Shown here one piece after another: positions 1-7,044 of a stretch of 10,866 nt of DNA. The notes beneath the pieces are model-generated. The model did not search any database. It saw only the letters and a list, made by a program, of their open reading frames with translations, and had not been told where the DNA came from. How positions within the stretch are numbered: the first letter of the stretch is position 1; every line of letters begins with the position of its first letter. Source of the DNA: an uncultured Bacilli bacterium (GTDB lineage: Bacteria; Bacillota_I; Bacilli_A; RFN20; CAG-288); NCBI GenBank assembly GCA_948525355.1, contig CAOSOP010000025.1, positions 1 through 10,866 on the forward strand, read 5' to 3'. Both the position numbers and the translations under genes were made by a program.

Positions 1-2
1 CC

Positions 3-92
3 CCTCAAATTGGCCCCAAAGCTATCAACAAGGGTCACAAAAAGGCGAAGCAAACTATTGAATTGATTAAAACTAATTCTTTTTACCCTTAA
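3..92 (+). CDS. Possible C-terminal tail of a convergent gene (partial)
   Basis: A plus-strand frame is open from the window edge and ends at TAA (90-92). It would encode a 29-residue basic tail ending in TNSFYP. It would overlap the last 20 bp of mnmG tail to tail. The first ~50 bases are less AT-rich than the neighbouring DNA. I do not recognise the peptide, and too little is visible to name a family. An open frame of this length can arise by chance. No minus-strand gene with a ribosome binding site is visible in these bases either. Confidence 0.25.
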   Translation, partial: PQIGPKAINKGHKKAKQTIELIKTNSFYP

Positions 93-1938
93 GATATAAC
101 AATAATACATATAAATCTGATGGATGAACATTTGTGATTCTTGATGCTTCTTTTAAATTCTTTGGCTTAAGTGCGTTCAATCTTTCTCTAGCTTCCATCG
201 ATATTCCTTCTATTGTCAAATAATCAACATCACTCGGTAAAAGAAAATCTTCATTTTGCTTAAGTTTTTGTGCATCTTTTTCTTCTAACTTTATATAACC
301 TTCATACACGATCGTTATTTCTAAAGTCATTATTTCGTCAAATTCTAGTATCGGTAGTTCATCATATACTGATTGCAGTTGTTCGTAATTGATCTTTTTC
401 GTTTTTATCAAATCCTTAAGTGATTTAGAACCAGCATCAGTAAAACTAATGCCAAGGGTATTCAGCAAATTAAGTACTTTATCGTTTTTGCCAACACGAG
501 TATTTTCTAAAAAGTCAAAGCAAAAATCTAGTTTTGATTTAAGTGTTTTATAGCGTTCATTTCTCTTTTCGTCATTAATCCCTAATTCATATCCCTTTTC
601 AAACAATCTTATCAAGGCATTGTCACTTCTTGTCATCAGTCTAAATTCCGAGCGTGATGACAATAGCCTATAAGGTTCTAATGTTCCCTTACTGACTAAA
701 TCATCAATCATTACACCGATGTATGCTTCGCTCCTTTTTAAAACAAATGGTGGCTTATTTAATAACATTTGCGATGCGTTAATACCAGCCATAAGTCCAA
801 GTGCTGCCGCTTCTTCATAGCCAGAGGTACCAATCACTTGTCCTGCAGCATATAATCCTTTAATTTCCTTAACATTCAAACTGTAGTCAATATTATTAGG
901 ATTAATCGCTTCATATTCAATAGCATATGCATATTTTAAAACTTTGGCATTTTCTAATCCTTTTAAAGAATGAATCATTTCTAGTTGAACATCTTCTGGC
1001 ATTGATGTCGAAAAACCCTGCAAATATATTGAATCTGTATGAATAGATTCAGGCTCTAAAAATAGTTGATGCCTATTTTTATCTTTAAATCTAACTATTT
1101 TATCTTCAATCGATGGGCAGTACCTCGGTCCAACACCTGTTACATATCCTCCATACATCGCTGAGCGTTTTAAATTATCTAAAATAATTTTATGCGTTTT
1201 TTCATTTGTATAAGTTAAATGACATATAATATGATCTTTAAATTCTCGACTTTTATCTGTATCAAAACTAAAAGAAAGTGGAATATCTGAACCATACTGA
1301 GGTTCTAATTCACTATAATCAATTGAATCCTTTTGAATACGCGGTGGTGTTCCAGTTTTTAAACGAAATAGACTTATTCCATTTTCTTTTAAACTATTGG
1401 CCAATCCACTGCTTCTTTTATCGCCATCCGGTCCTTCTTTAATTCTCTTCTCACCTTTTAATATATCGGCTTCCATATAGGTACCAGTAGTTAATATGGT
1501 TGCATCAGAAAAAACTTTTTCTCCACTATCAATTACTACACCTCTACAAACGCCATTTTCTACTATAATTGATTTAACTTCTGCTTCGATAATAGTAAGA
1601 TTTTTAACCGTATCTAAATACTCTTGCATGTACCTAGGATAATCTATTTTGTCCTCTTGCGTTCTTAATGCATGAACTCCTGGCCCTTTAGATAAATTCA
1701 ACATTTTATACATCAATGCACCTTTATCTGCTATTTTACCCATTATTCCACCGAGTGCATCAATTTCTTTAACTACGATTCCTTTAGCACTTCCACCGAT
1801 TGAAGGATTACACGGCATATTACCGATGTATTTTTTATTCATACAAAACATTGCGGTCTTAAATCCTAGTTTAGCCGCAACATGGCTTGCCTCAACTCCT
1901 GCATGTCCACCACCGACAACGATGATATCGTATTTCAT
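73..1938 (-). CDS. mnmG: MnmG, tRNA U34 carboxymethylaminomethyl modification enzyme, FAD subunit
   Basis: MnmG (GidA) works with the GTPase MnmE to install the (carboxymethyl)aminomethyl group on C5 of wobble uridine 34 of certain tRNAs, using FAD, NADH and methylene-tetrahydrofolate, in the cytoplasm. The protein has 621 residues, close to the usual ~630. Visible motifs are the Rossmann FAD loop VVGGGHAGVEAS (7-18), GNMPCNPSIGGSAKG (39-53), GTPPR (196-200), the hallmark GPRYCPSIEDK with conserved Cys274 (270-280), and GQVIGTSGYEEAAALG (366-381). A helical C-terminal domain with KEASRI and HPSDL follows, as expected for the MnmE/tRNA-binding end. The ATG overlaps the sufB stop as ATGA (1935-1938) and has a GGAAGGAAG ribosome binding site inside the sufB end, so it is translationally coupled to sufB. 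Stop is TAG. It is not TrmFO, which is shorter and lacks this C-terminal domain. The odd point is its place at the end of a suf operon. Confidence 0.97.
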   Translation of the reverse strand: MKYDIIVVGGGHAGVEASHVAAKLGFKTAMFCMNKKYIGNMPCNPSIGGSAKGIVVKEIDALGGIMGKIADKGALMYKMLNLSKGPGVHALRTQEDKIDYPRYMQEYLDTVKNLTIIEAEVKSIIVENGVCRGVVIDSGEKVFSDATILTTGTYMEADILKGEKRIKEGPDGDKRSSGLANSLKENGISLFRLKTGTPPRIQKDSIDYSELEPQYGSDIPLSFSFDTDKSREFKDHIICHLTYTNEKTHKIILDNLKRSAMYGGYVTGVGPRYCPSIEDKIVRFKDKNRHQLFLEPESIHTDSIYLQGFSTSMPEDVQLEMIHSLKGLENAKVLKYAYAIEYEAINPNNIDYSLNVKEIKGLYAAGQVIGTSGYEEAAALGLMAGINASQMLLNKPPFVLKRSEAYIGVMIDDLVSKGTLEPYRLLSSRSEFRLMTRSDNALIRLFEKGYELGINDEKRNERYKTLKSKLDFCFDFLENTRVGKNDKVLNLLNTLGISFTDAGSKSLKDLIKTKKINYEQLQSVYDELPILEFDEIMTLEITIVYEGYIKLEEKDAQKLKQNEDFLLPSDVDYLTIEGISMEARERLNALKPKNLKEASRITNVHPSDLYVLLLYLKGKKN

Positions 1939-3332
1939 CCAATACTTCCTTCCATGTCTAGTTTAATCAGTTGATTTAATTCAACCGCATATTCCATTGG
2001 TAGTTCTTTGCTAAAAGGTTCGATGAATCCCATCACAAGAAGATGAGCTGCTTCATTTTTAGATAAGCCTCTGCTCATCAAATAAAACATCTTCTCTTCA
2101 TCAAGTTTGGATACTGATGCTTCGTGTTCAATAACTGAATTGTTATTATTCACACTATTATCAGGTATCGTATCTGAATATGATTTTTCATCTAGAATTA
2201 AAGTATCACACTGAACTTTTGCTGTCGAATTAGTTGCGGTGCTACTAATATTAACTGTTCCGCGATAATTAGCAACTCCACCTTCTTTAACAATCGATTT
2301 AGATATAATCGTTGAAGAGGTGTTTTTTCCAATATGAATCATCTTAGCCCCTGCATCTTGATATTGTTCTTTAGAAGCTACGGCAATAGAAATACAACTT
2401 CCCTTGCTCCTATCACCTTTTAGAATACAGGCAGGATACTTCATATTGAGTTGACTACCAACATTTCCATCAATCCATTCCATAAGTCCATCTTCTTCTA
2501 CTAACGCTCGCTTAGTAACTAGATTGACGATGTTAGTTGACCAGTTTTGTATGGTAGAATAACGGCATTTAGCTCTTTTTCCAACAAATATTTCAACAAC
2601 TGCTGCGTGTAAAGACTCTTTTGAATAAATAGGTGCTGTGCAACCTTCGACGTAGTGAAGAGAAGCATCGTCATCGACGATTATCAGCGTTCTTTCAAAC
2701 TGTCCTGAACGTTCGTTGTTAATTCTAAAATATGACTGCAGTGGTTTTTCAAGTTTGACACCTTTTGGTATATAGATGAAAGATCCTCCAGACCAAACTG
2801 CACTATTTAATGCTGCATATTTATTATCCGTATATGGAACTAGTTTTCCAAAATATTTAAAGAATAAATCTGGATAAAGTTTTAACGCTGTATCAGTATC
2901 TAAAAATATGATTCCTTTTTCCTTAACCTCGTCGAGCATATTATGGTAAACAGCTTCAGATTCATATTGTGTTGTAACTCCAGCTAAATATTGCTGTTCA
3001 GCTTCAGGAATTCCAAGCTTATCAAATGTATTCTTTAACGCTTCAGGAACATCGTTCCAATTAGCTGCAACTTTATCAGTCATGCGTGTGAAATATGTAA
3101 AATCATTAAAGTCTAAAAATGATAAATCAGGACCGAAGCTAGGGTTATGATGTGAATAAAACTCCTTCAATGCCTTTAATCGATACTGCTTCATTTTTTC
3201 TGGTTCATTCTTATAAGAAGAAATATTTGAAACAATATCTTCATTTAAGCCTTTTTCTGTTTTTAGAATCGATACATCTTCATCTTTAAAATCTTCTTTT
3301 TTAAAATCATGAAATATCTTATCGTTTTCCAT
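1935..3332 (-). CDS. sufB: SufB, Fe-S cluster assembly scaffold
   Basis: SufB forms the SufBC2D scaffold complex, on which the nascent Fe-S cluster is built in the cytosol before transfer to carriers. The 465-residue length is typical of Firmicutes SufB. The N-terminal part (~1-125) is helical. The core from about residue 175 is the beta-helix, with SAVWSGGSFIYIPKGVKLE (177-195), TLIIVDDDASLHYVEGCTAP (215-234) and GLMEWIDGNVGSQLNMKYP (282-300). Cys375 in AKVQCDTLI matches the position of the cluster-forming Cys405 of E. coli SufB. EHEASVSKLDEE (402-413) and FYLMSRGLS (416-424) form the C-terminal SufB/SufD signature. The ATG overlaps the sufU end by 14 bp and has AAGGAG seven bases upstream. 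The stop TGA overlaps the mnmG start. Confidence 0.97.
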   Translation of the reverse strand: MENDKIFHDFKKEDFKDEDVSILKTEKGLNEDIVSNISSYKNEPEKMKQYRLKALKEFYSHHNPSFGPDLSFLDFNDFTYFTRMTDKVAANWNDVPEALKNTFDKLGIPEAEQQYLAGVTTQYESEAVYHNMLDEVKEKGIIFLDTDTALKLYPDLFFKYFGKLVPYTDNKYAALNSAVWSGGSFIYIPKGVKLEKPLQSYFRINNERSGQFERTLIIVDDDASLHYVEGCTAPIYSKESLHAAVVEIFVGKRAKCRYSTIQNWSTNIVNLVTKRALVEEDGLMEWIDGNVGSQLNMKYPACILKGDRSKGSCISIAVASKEQYQDAGAKMIHIGKNTSSTIISKSIVKEGGVANYRGTVNISSTATNSTAKVQCDTLILDEKSYSDTIPDNSVNNNNSVIEHEASVSKLDEEKMFYLMSRGLSKNEAAHLLVMGFIEPFSKELPMEYAVELNQLIKLDMEGSIG

Positions 3333-3771
3333 TTTGATACTCCTTTAACGCCTCAATAAAACCTCGATAACCTATTGTTGCGCAGTTTATTCTCGACGGT
3401 TGCTTATATGTATTGCAAAAACAGTTTGCCTCAAGCAAGACATCAGAATCAAATTCTTTTTCATTTAACATATTAAAAAAGTTTTCAATAATAGCTTCAG
3501 CCTCTTCAATGCTCTTATTATTAATGAGTTCCGTCATTATCGAAGTCGAGGCCTTAGAAATTGCACAGCATTGATTGAAGTGCCATTTTATATCAGCGAT
3601 AACTCCATGATTTATTTTTACATGAACAAAAATATCATCGATACATGAAGCCGAATCCATATGTATAGTTATATAAGTATCATCATTTGTTAAGTCTTTA
3701 ACATTTCGAGGATGGGTGTAGTGGTCCATAATCACTTCACGCATCTGTTCTTCACTAAGCGAAATAGGCAT
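3319..3771 (-). CDS. sufU: SufU, zinc-dependent sulfur acceptor for SufS
   Basis: SufU is the Firmicutes IscU-like protein that takes persulfide sulfur from SufS and passes it toward SufB; it binds zinc rather than acting as the main scaffold. I start it at ATG 3771 (150 residues). GGAGGTG at 3781-3787 lies nine bases upstream, and the product then opens MPISLSEEQMREVIMDHY, aligned with the family start. A GTG 24 bases further upstream has no ribosome binding site and would place GGAGGTG inside the gene. Expected zinc ligands are present: Cys43 and Asp45 in SASCIDD, Cys69 in NQCCAIS, and Cys130 in RINCATIG. The usual CGD motif is CID here. Extra cysteines occur at 68, 117 and 119 (NCFCN). The gene overlaps the sufS end by 17 bp and sufB by 14 bp. 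The lack of an IscU-type LPPVK motif fits SufU. Confidence 0.93.
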   Translation of the reverse strand: MPISLSEEQMREVIMDHYTHPRNVKDLTNDDTYITIHMDSASCIDDIFVHVKINHGVIADIKWHFNQCCAISKASTSIMTELINNKSIEEAEAIIENFFNMLNEKEFDSDVLLEANCFCNTYKQPSRINCATIGYRGFIEALKEYQNGKR

Positions 3772-4987
3772 CGAGAAAGTCACCTCCATTCTCACATTCT
3801 TTGATCAAAGCATCAATATCACTAACAGTATTATAAAAATAAGTCGATGCTCTAACTGTTGCACTTGTTTTTAAATAATCCATCAATATCTTTGCGCAGT
3901 GCTGACCAGATCTAACCGCAATTCCTTTAGAAGACAAAAATGTTGCAGCGTCTTGAGCGAAGACATCCTTGATATTGAATGTCACAATTCCCGTGGTCGA
4001 GTTTGGATTATAAATGATGATATTATCAAGTTTTGATAAACCATCGATCAATCGTTTGTGTAAAAAACTTTCATATTCATTTATTTTGTCCATTCCGATT
4101 GATTCAATGTATTTAATCGCCGCCGCAAGTCCATAAACACCCGCGATATTTTGTGTACCAGCCTCAAATTTTAATGGTGGCTTTTGCAACAAAATATTTC
4201 CACAAGTTTCAAATCTAGTGTTCATTCCTCCACCAGACAATAATGGTGGTATCTTATCTAATAATTCATATTTACCATATAAAACTCCTACACCAGTAGG
4301 GCCGCACATTTTGTGCGCGGAAAAAGCTAAAAAGTCACAATCAATATCAGCAACATCAACCTTTATATGAGGCACACTTTGTGCACCATCTAAAACGAAA
4401 TATGCATTATAGCTATGTGTGAGCTTTGCTAAAGCTTTTGAATCATTGAGCCCACCTAATACATTAGTAACTTGTGCTAAAGAAACAACTTTGGTCTTAT
4501 TTGTAATGACTGAAGCCAGGTTTTCTAAAGTGACAATACCTCTTTTTTTATCTAATGGAGCATAAACGATTTTACAGCCTCTGCGTTTAGCGACCGAAAA
4601 CCACGGCAAAACATTTGATGCATGCTCAGCTTCCGAAAGAATTATTTCATCACCTTCGTTAAGCAACTCAGCTAGCCCATAAGCGATTATATTGATACTC
4701 ATTGAAGTACCTGAAGTAAAACAAATTTCTTCTTTTCTTTTCGCATTTATGAAATCTTTAACCGTCTCTCTAGCCGCTTCATATTTTAAATCAACGCTAT
4801 ATGCTAAATCATAATCTCCTCGATGAGCGTTTGCAGTTCCACATAGATAATATTCATCCATCGCCTCAATCACTGAGTACGGCTTAAATGTAGTTGCTGC
4901 ATTATCCAAATAGACGATAGGCTTTTTGTCCTTTGTTTGATAATTTTTAAACATAGGAAAATCTTTTCTAATCTTATCTACATTCAT
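3755..4987 (-). CDS. sufS: SufS, group II cysteine desulfurase
   Basis: SufS is a PLP enzyme that converts L-cysteine to L-alanine and holds the sulfur as an active-site persulfide for SufU. The product has 410 residues, typical for the family. Visible motifs are YLDNAATTFKP (26-36), NAHRGDYDLAY (53-63), His122 in EAEHASN (PLP-stacking), Asp200 in VLDGAQSVPH, the Schiff-base Lys226 in AFSAHKMCGPTG, and the catalytic Cys364 in RSGQHCAK, with Arg379 in TVRAST. The RSGxHC motif places it in the SufS/CsdA group rather than the IscS/NifS group. The ATG at 4985-4987 overlaps the sufD stop as ATGA and has AGGAG seven bases upstream. Stop is TAG, inside sufU. It is the third gene of the canonical sufCDSUB order. 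It may also supply sulfur for tRNA thiolation, but nothing here shows that. Confidence 0.96.
   Translation of the reverse strand: MNVDKIRKDFPMFKNYQTKDKKPIVYLDNAATTFKPYSVIEAMDEYYLCGTANAHRGDYDLAYSVDLKYEAARETVKDFINAKRKEEICFTSGTSMSINIIAYGLAELLNEGDEIILSEAEHASNVLPWFSVAKRRGCKIVYAPLDKKRGIVTLENLASVITNKTKVVSLAQVTNVLGGLNDSKALAKLTHSYNAYFVLDGAQSVPHIKVDVADIDCDFLAFSAHKMCGPTGVGVLYGKYELLDKIPPLLSGGGMNTRFETCGNILLQKPPLKFEAGTQNIAGVYGLAAAIKYIESIGMDKINEYESFLHKRLIDGLSKLDNIIIYNPNSTTGIVTFNIKDVFAQDAATFLSSKGIAVRSGQHCAKILMDYLKTSATVRASTYFYNTVSDIDALIKECENGGDFLDAYFA
3781..3787 (-). promoter_or_regulatory. Ribosome binding site that decides the sufU start
   Basis: Minus-strand GGAGGTG lies inside the end of sufS, nine bases before ATG 3771. 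It excludes the longer frame beginning at GTG 3795, which would contain this site and has none of its own. Confidence 0.85.
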
Positions 4988-5667
4988 TTTAATACTCCTA
5001 ATGCTTCTTCAACTTTGCACTTTATTCCTTCATCACTTAATATATCAACAAAAGTCATAAAGCTACCTTTAGCGTATAATGATAAGGCTTGTTCAGTGCT
5101 TAAACCTCTGCTCATTAAATAAAACAAAGTCTTTGAATCGATAAAGCCGACAACAGCCCCATGGCTGGCCTTAACATCATTTTCTCCGACCAATAATTTT
5201 GGACTTACTGTCGATCTGCTCTTAGATGAAAAATTGATTATTCTTCCGTCTTGTCTTACATCGCACTTTTTAGCTCCCTTTTTGACCGAAGTCGTTCCAT
5301 CAAATAAAAACTTCGCGCTTCCTTTATTCAATCCATACATCTTTACTAAAGATTTTGCATAGCCAAAATTATTATATACCTTAATATTAAAGTGTTTATT
5401 CATATTATCAGCCAAAGAAGCGACATAAACTTTGACATCCGTCTTGCCCTTGGCCGAAACATTAATTTCAACCTCTCTCGCTCCTTCAAATAAATCAAAT
5501 AGGATAATATCTAATTTAGCATTCTCTTCAACTTCAATGTCCCAATTTATCTTCGCATTATCACCTTCAATAAAACCTTCAATTCTTGTCAATGAATTAA
5601 CGGTAAAGTGATCAGTATTGCTTTTTAAAGAAGAAAAAACAATGCTATTAACTCCATCACTTATCAT
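4984..5667 (-). CDS. sufD: SufD, Fe-S scaffold subunit, unusually short
   Basis: SufD pairs with SufB through the beta-helix and binds one SufC; the SufBC2D complex builds Fe-S clusters. Only 227 residues are encoded, against the usual ~420-440. What remains is the C-terminal beta-helix region and the hallmark end: NDVKASHGAVVGFIDSKTLF (163-182) with His169 at the place of the conserved SufD histidine, then YLMSRGLSTEQA (183-194). The N-terminal helical domain is missing. It cannot be recovered by moving the start: the codon two before the ATG is an in-frame TAG, and the ATG overlaps the sufC stop as ATGA. No good Shine-Dalgarno is visible, so translation probably depends on coupling to sufC. 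Its position between sufC and sufS and the intact SHG motif make SufD much more likely than a second SufB. Confidence 0.9.
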   Translation of the reverse strand: MISDGVNSIVFSSLKSNTDHFTVNSLTRIEGFIEGDNAKINWDIEVEENAKLDIILFDLFEGAREVEINVSAKGKTDVKVYVASLADNMNKHFNIKVYNNFGYAKSLVKMYGLNKGSAKFLFDGTTSVKKGAKKCDVRQDGRIINFSSKSRSTVSPKLLVGENDVKASHGAVVGFIDSKTLFYLMSRGLSTEQALSLYAKGSFMTFVDILSDEGIKCKVEEALGVLK

Positions 5668-6476
5668 TTTCTATTTTTAGCCGCACAGCTAGAAAGAACT
5701 GGCGCCTCCTGCCCATGTTTTTCAATATCTATTTTATATTTCTTTGAAAATGCCTCATATCCATCACTAGCAATTTCAAAGGCCAAATCACCATCAGATA
5801 CTTTGACGATTTTTCCATCAATTAAAACTGCTGTCTTATTAGGCTTTACTAACTTATAGAGCATATCGTAATGTGAAATAATCATAAAGGAAGTCTTATT
5901 TACTTTGCTTATTTCAATTATATTATCAGCAATAAGTTTAAAAGCATCAACATCAAGACCAGAATCAATTTCATCAAGCAAAGCTAAACTAGGATTCAAA
6001 AGCAACATTTGAAGGATTTCATTTCTCTTTTTTTCTCCACCTGAAAAACCGACATTTAATGAACGATTTTTCATAGTCGAATCAAATTTAACCTTTTCTG
6101 AACTTGAATTAAGCTTACGATAATAATCAAACAAAGAAATTGGAGAATCTAAATGTGAATTGATAGCTTCCTTATAAAAATCTATCGAAGAAACACCTTC
6201 AATTTCAGGTGGTGTTTGAAATGCCATAAACATTCCTCTTTTCGACCTCTCATCTGGAGTCATAGAAGTTATATCAACACCATCCATGATTATTTTACCT
6301 GAAATTATATTGTACAAAGGATTTCCCATCAAAGCGTTCAACAATGTGCTCTTTCCATGACCATTGGGACCAACAAGAGCTAGGATATCACCACTATCAA
6401 TTTCAAGATTAACACCCTTGAGGATGACTTTGTTCTCTACTTCTACAACAAGATTTTCGATGCTTAACTTTTTCAT
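5664..6476 (-). CDS. sufC: SufC, ABC-type ATPase of the SufBCD complex
   Basis: SufC is a cytosolic ABC ATPase without membrane partner; ATP-driven dimerisation opens the SufB-SufD interface for cluster assembly. The 270-residue product shows Walker A GPNGHGKST (36-44), the Q-loop FQTPPEIEGV (86-95) that is characteristic of SufC, the ABC signature FSGGEKKRNE (144-153), Walker B with the DEIDSGLD loop (168-175), and His202 in SHYDML as the H-loop. The C-terminus, from about residue 253, carries a short tail with a cysteine (LSSCAAKNRK) that is slightly longer than in typical ~255-260 residue relatives. The ATG at 6474-6476 has GGAG upstream (6484-6487). It is the first gene of the suf operon, preceded by a promoter in the 103-bp gap. 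Confidence 0.97.
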   Translation of the reverse strand: MKKLSIENLVVEVENKVILKGVNLEIDSGDILALVGPNGHGKSTLLNALMGNPLYNIISGKIIMDGVDITSMTPDERSKRGMFMAFQTPPEIEGVSSIDFYKEAINSHLDSPISLFDYYRKLNSSSEKVKFDSTMKNRSLNVGFSGGEKKRNEILQMLLLNPSLALLDEIDSGLDVDAFKLIADNIIEISKVNKTSFMIISHYDMLYKLVKPNKTAVLIDGKIVKVSDGDLAFEIASDGYEAFSKKYKIDIEKHGQEAPVLSSCAAKNRK

Positions 6477-6483
6477 ATTTTTA

Positions 6484-6523
6484 CTCCAAATTAAATTTTA
6501 GACTCTTTACTAATTATGTGCAA
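6484..6523 (-). promoter_or_regulatory. Promoter of the suf-mnmG operon
   Basis: On the minus strand TTGCAC (6518-6523) and TAAAAT (6495-6500) are separated by exactly 17 bp, a good sigma-A match. The predicted start is near 6488, only about a base before the GGAG ribosome binding site (6484-6487), so the leader would be very short (~12 nt). A second, weaker pair (TTGTGT and TATCAT) lies further upstream. The -35 element is touched by the AT-only inverted repeat at 6522-6549. Confidence 0.55.
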
Positions 6524-6549
6524 TAAATATGATAACTAAAATATTTATT
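6522..6549. repeat. 9-bp inverted repeat upstream of sufC (possible operator)
   Basis: AATAAATAT (6522-6530) and its exact reverse complement ATATTTATT (6541-6549) flank a 10-bp spacer. The repeat abuts and slightly overlaps the -35 box of the suf promoter, where a regulator of Fe-S genes could bind. It consists only of A and T in an AT-rich gap, so chance is a real alternative. It does not match an IscR or Fur consensus that I know. Confidence 0.3.
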
Positions 6550-6556
6550 AACACAC

Positions 6557-6575
6557 AAAAATCATAGAAATGATT
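6557..6575 (-). terminator. Weak hairpin after the HIT gene
   Basis: Just downstream of the HIT gene stop, the minus strand holds AATCAT, loop TTCT, then ATGATT followed by TTT. The 6-bp stem has one G-C pair only and the U-tract is short. It may be a leaky terminator separating the HIT gene from suf, or nothing. Confidence 0.3.
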
Positions 6576-6579
6576 ATTT

Positions 6580-7002
6580 TTACATTGCTCTTTTTATCAT
6601 TGTCGCAATATTTGTTAATTCCTTCTCTTCATGTGCTAATGGTTTCATTTCTAAATTAAAACCATCATTCGTTTCATATCGAGGAATTATATGGACATGG
6701 AAATGCATAACTTCTTGTCCAGCCGCCTTCTCAATATTAGTTAATATATTAACTCCTGAAGCCTTTAGTTCCATTATGCTTGCTTGTGATATCGTTTGGC
6801 ATACATTCATGACTTTAGCAAGCAGATTCTTAGGAACTTCATTGAAGTTTCTAAAATGTTCCTTTAATATCACCAATGTATGACCTTTGCTAACAGGATT
6901 AATATCTAAAAAGGCCATTACTTCGCTATCTTCATAAACAATAGCCGCCGGAATTTCCTTTCGTCCTATTTTACAAAAAACACATGATTCATCGTAATTC
7001 AT
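6580..7002 (-). CDS. HIT-family nucleotide-binding hydrolase (Hint-like)
   Basis: Histidine-triad proteins hydrolyse or transfer nucleoside phosphates (for example purine phosphoramidates or adenylated compounds) in the cytoplasm; the physiological substrate is usually unknown. The 140-residue length fits the branch represented by Bacillus Hit. The triad is HFHVHIIPR (100-108: His100, His102, His104). The N-terminus has CVFCKIGRKEIPA (7-19), with a CxxC pair that binds zinc together with a downstream His in some members, then VYEDSEVMAFLDINP (22-36) and KGHTLVILKEHF (39-50). The ATG has AGGAGG five bases upstream (7008-7013). That ribosome binding site directly follows the U-tract of a strong terminator, so no promoter fits between them; the gene may depend on read-through or on a promoter inside the upstream gene. 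It ends 103 bp before sufC and may or may not share the suf transcript. Confidence 0.95.
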   Translation of the reverse strand: MNYDESCVFCKIGRKEIPAAIVYEDSEVMAFLDINPVSKGHTLVILKEHFRNFNEVPKNLLAKVMNVCQTISQASIMELKASGVNILTNIEKAAGQEVMHFHVHIIPRYETNDGFNLEMKPLAHEEKELTNIATMIKRAM

Positions 7003-7013
7003 AATATCCTCCT

Positions 7014-7039
7014 AAAAAGAGTTCGGTTTCCCGAACTCT
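7014..7039 (-). terminator. Strong intrinsic terminator after the lipoprotein pair
   Basis: On the minus strand AGAGTTCGG (7031-7039) pairs perfectly over 9 bp with CCGAACTCT (7018-7026) around a GAAA tetraloop, followed by TTTT (7014-7017). It lies 5 bp past the stop of the upstream lipoprotein gene. The very next base starts the AGGAGG ribosome binding site of the HIT gene. Confidence 0.88.
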
Positions 7040-7044
7040 AATGA

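Noticed and set aside
3772..3795. Eight-residue N-terminal extension of SufU from GTG 3795
   Set aside because: GGAGGTG at 3781-3787 serves ATG 3771; the upstream GTG has no site, and the extension is not in the family.
4937..5122. 61-codon plus-strand open frame across the sufS/sufD junction
   Set aside because: It lies antisense to two clear genes, has no ribosome binding site and shows no recognisable protein features.
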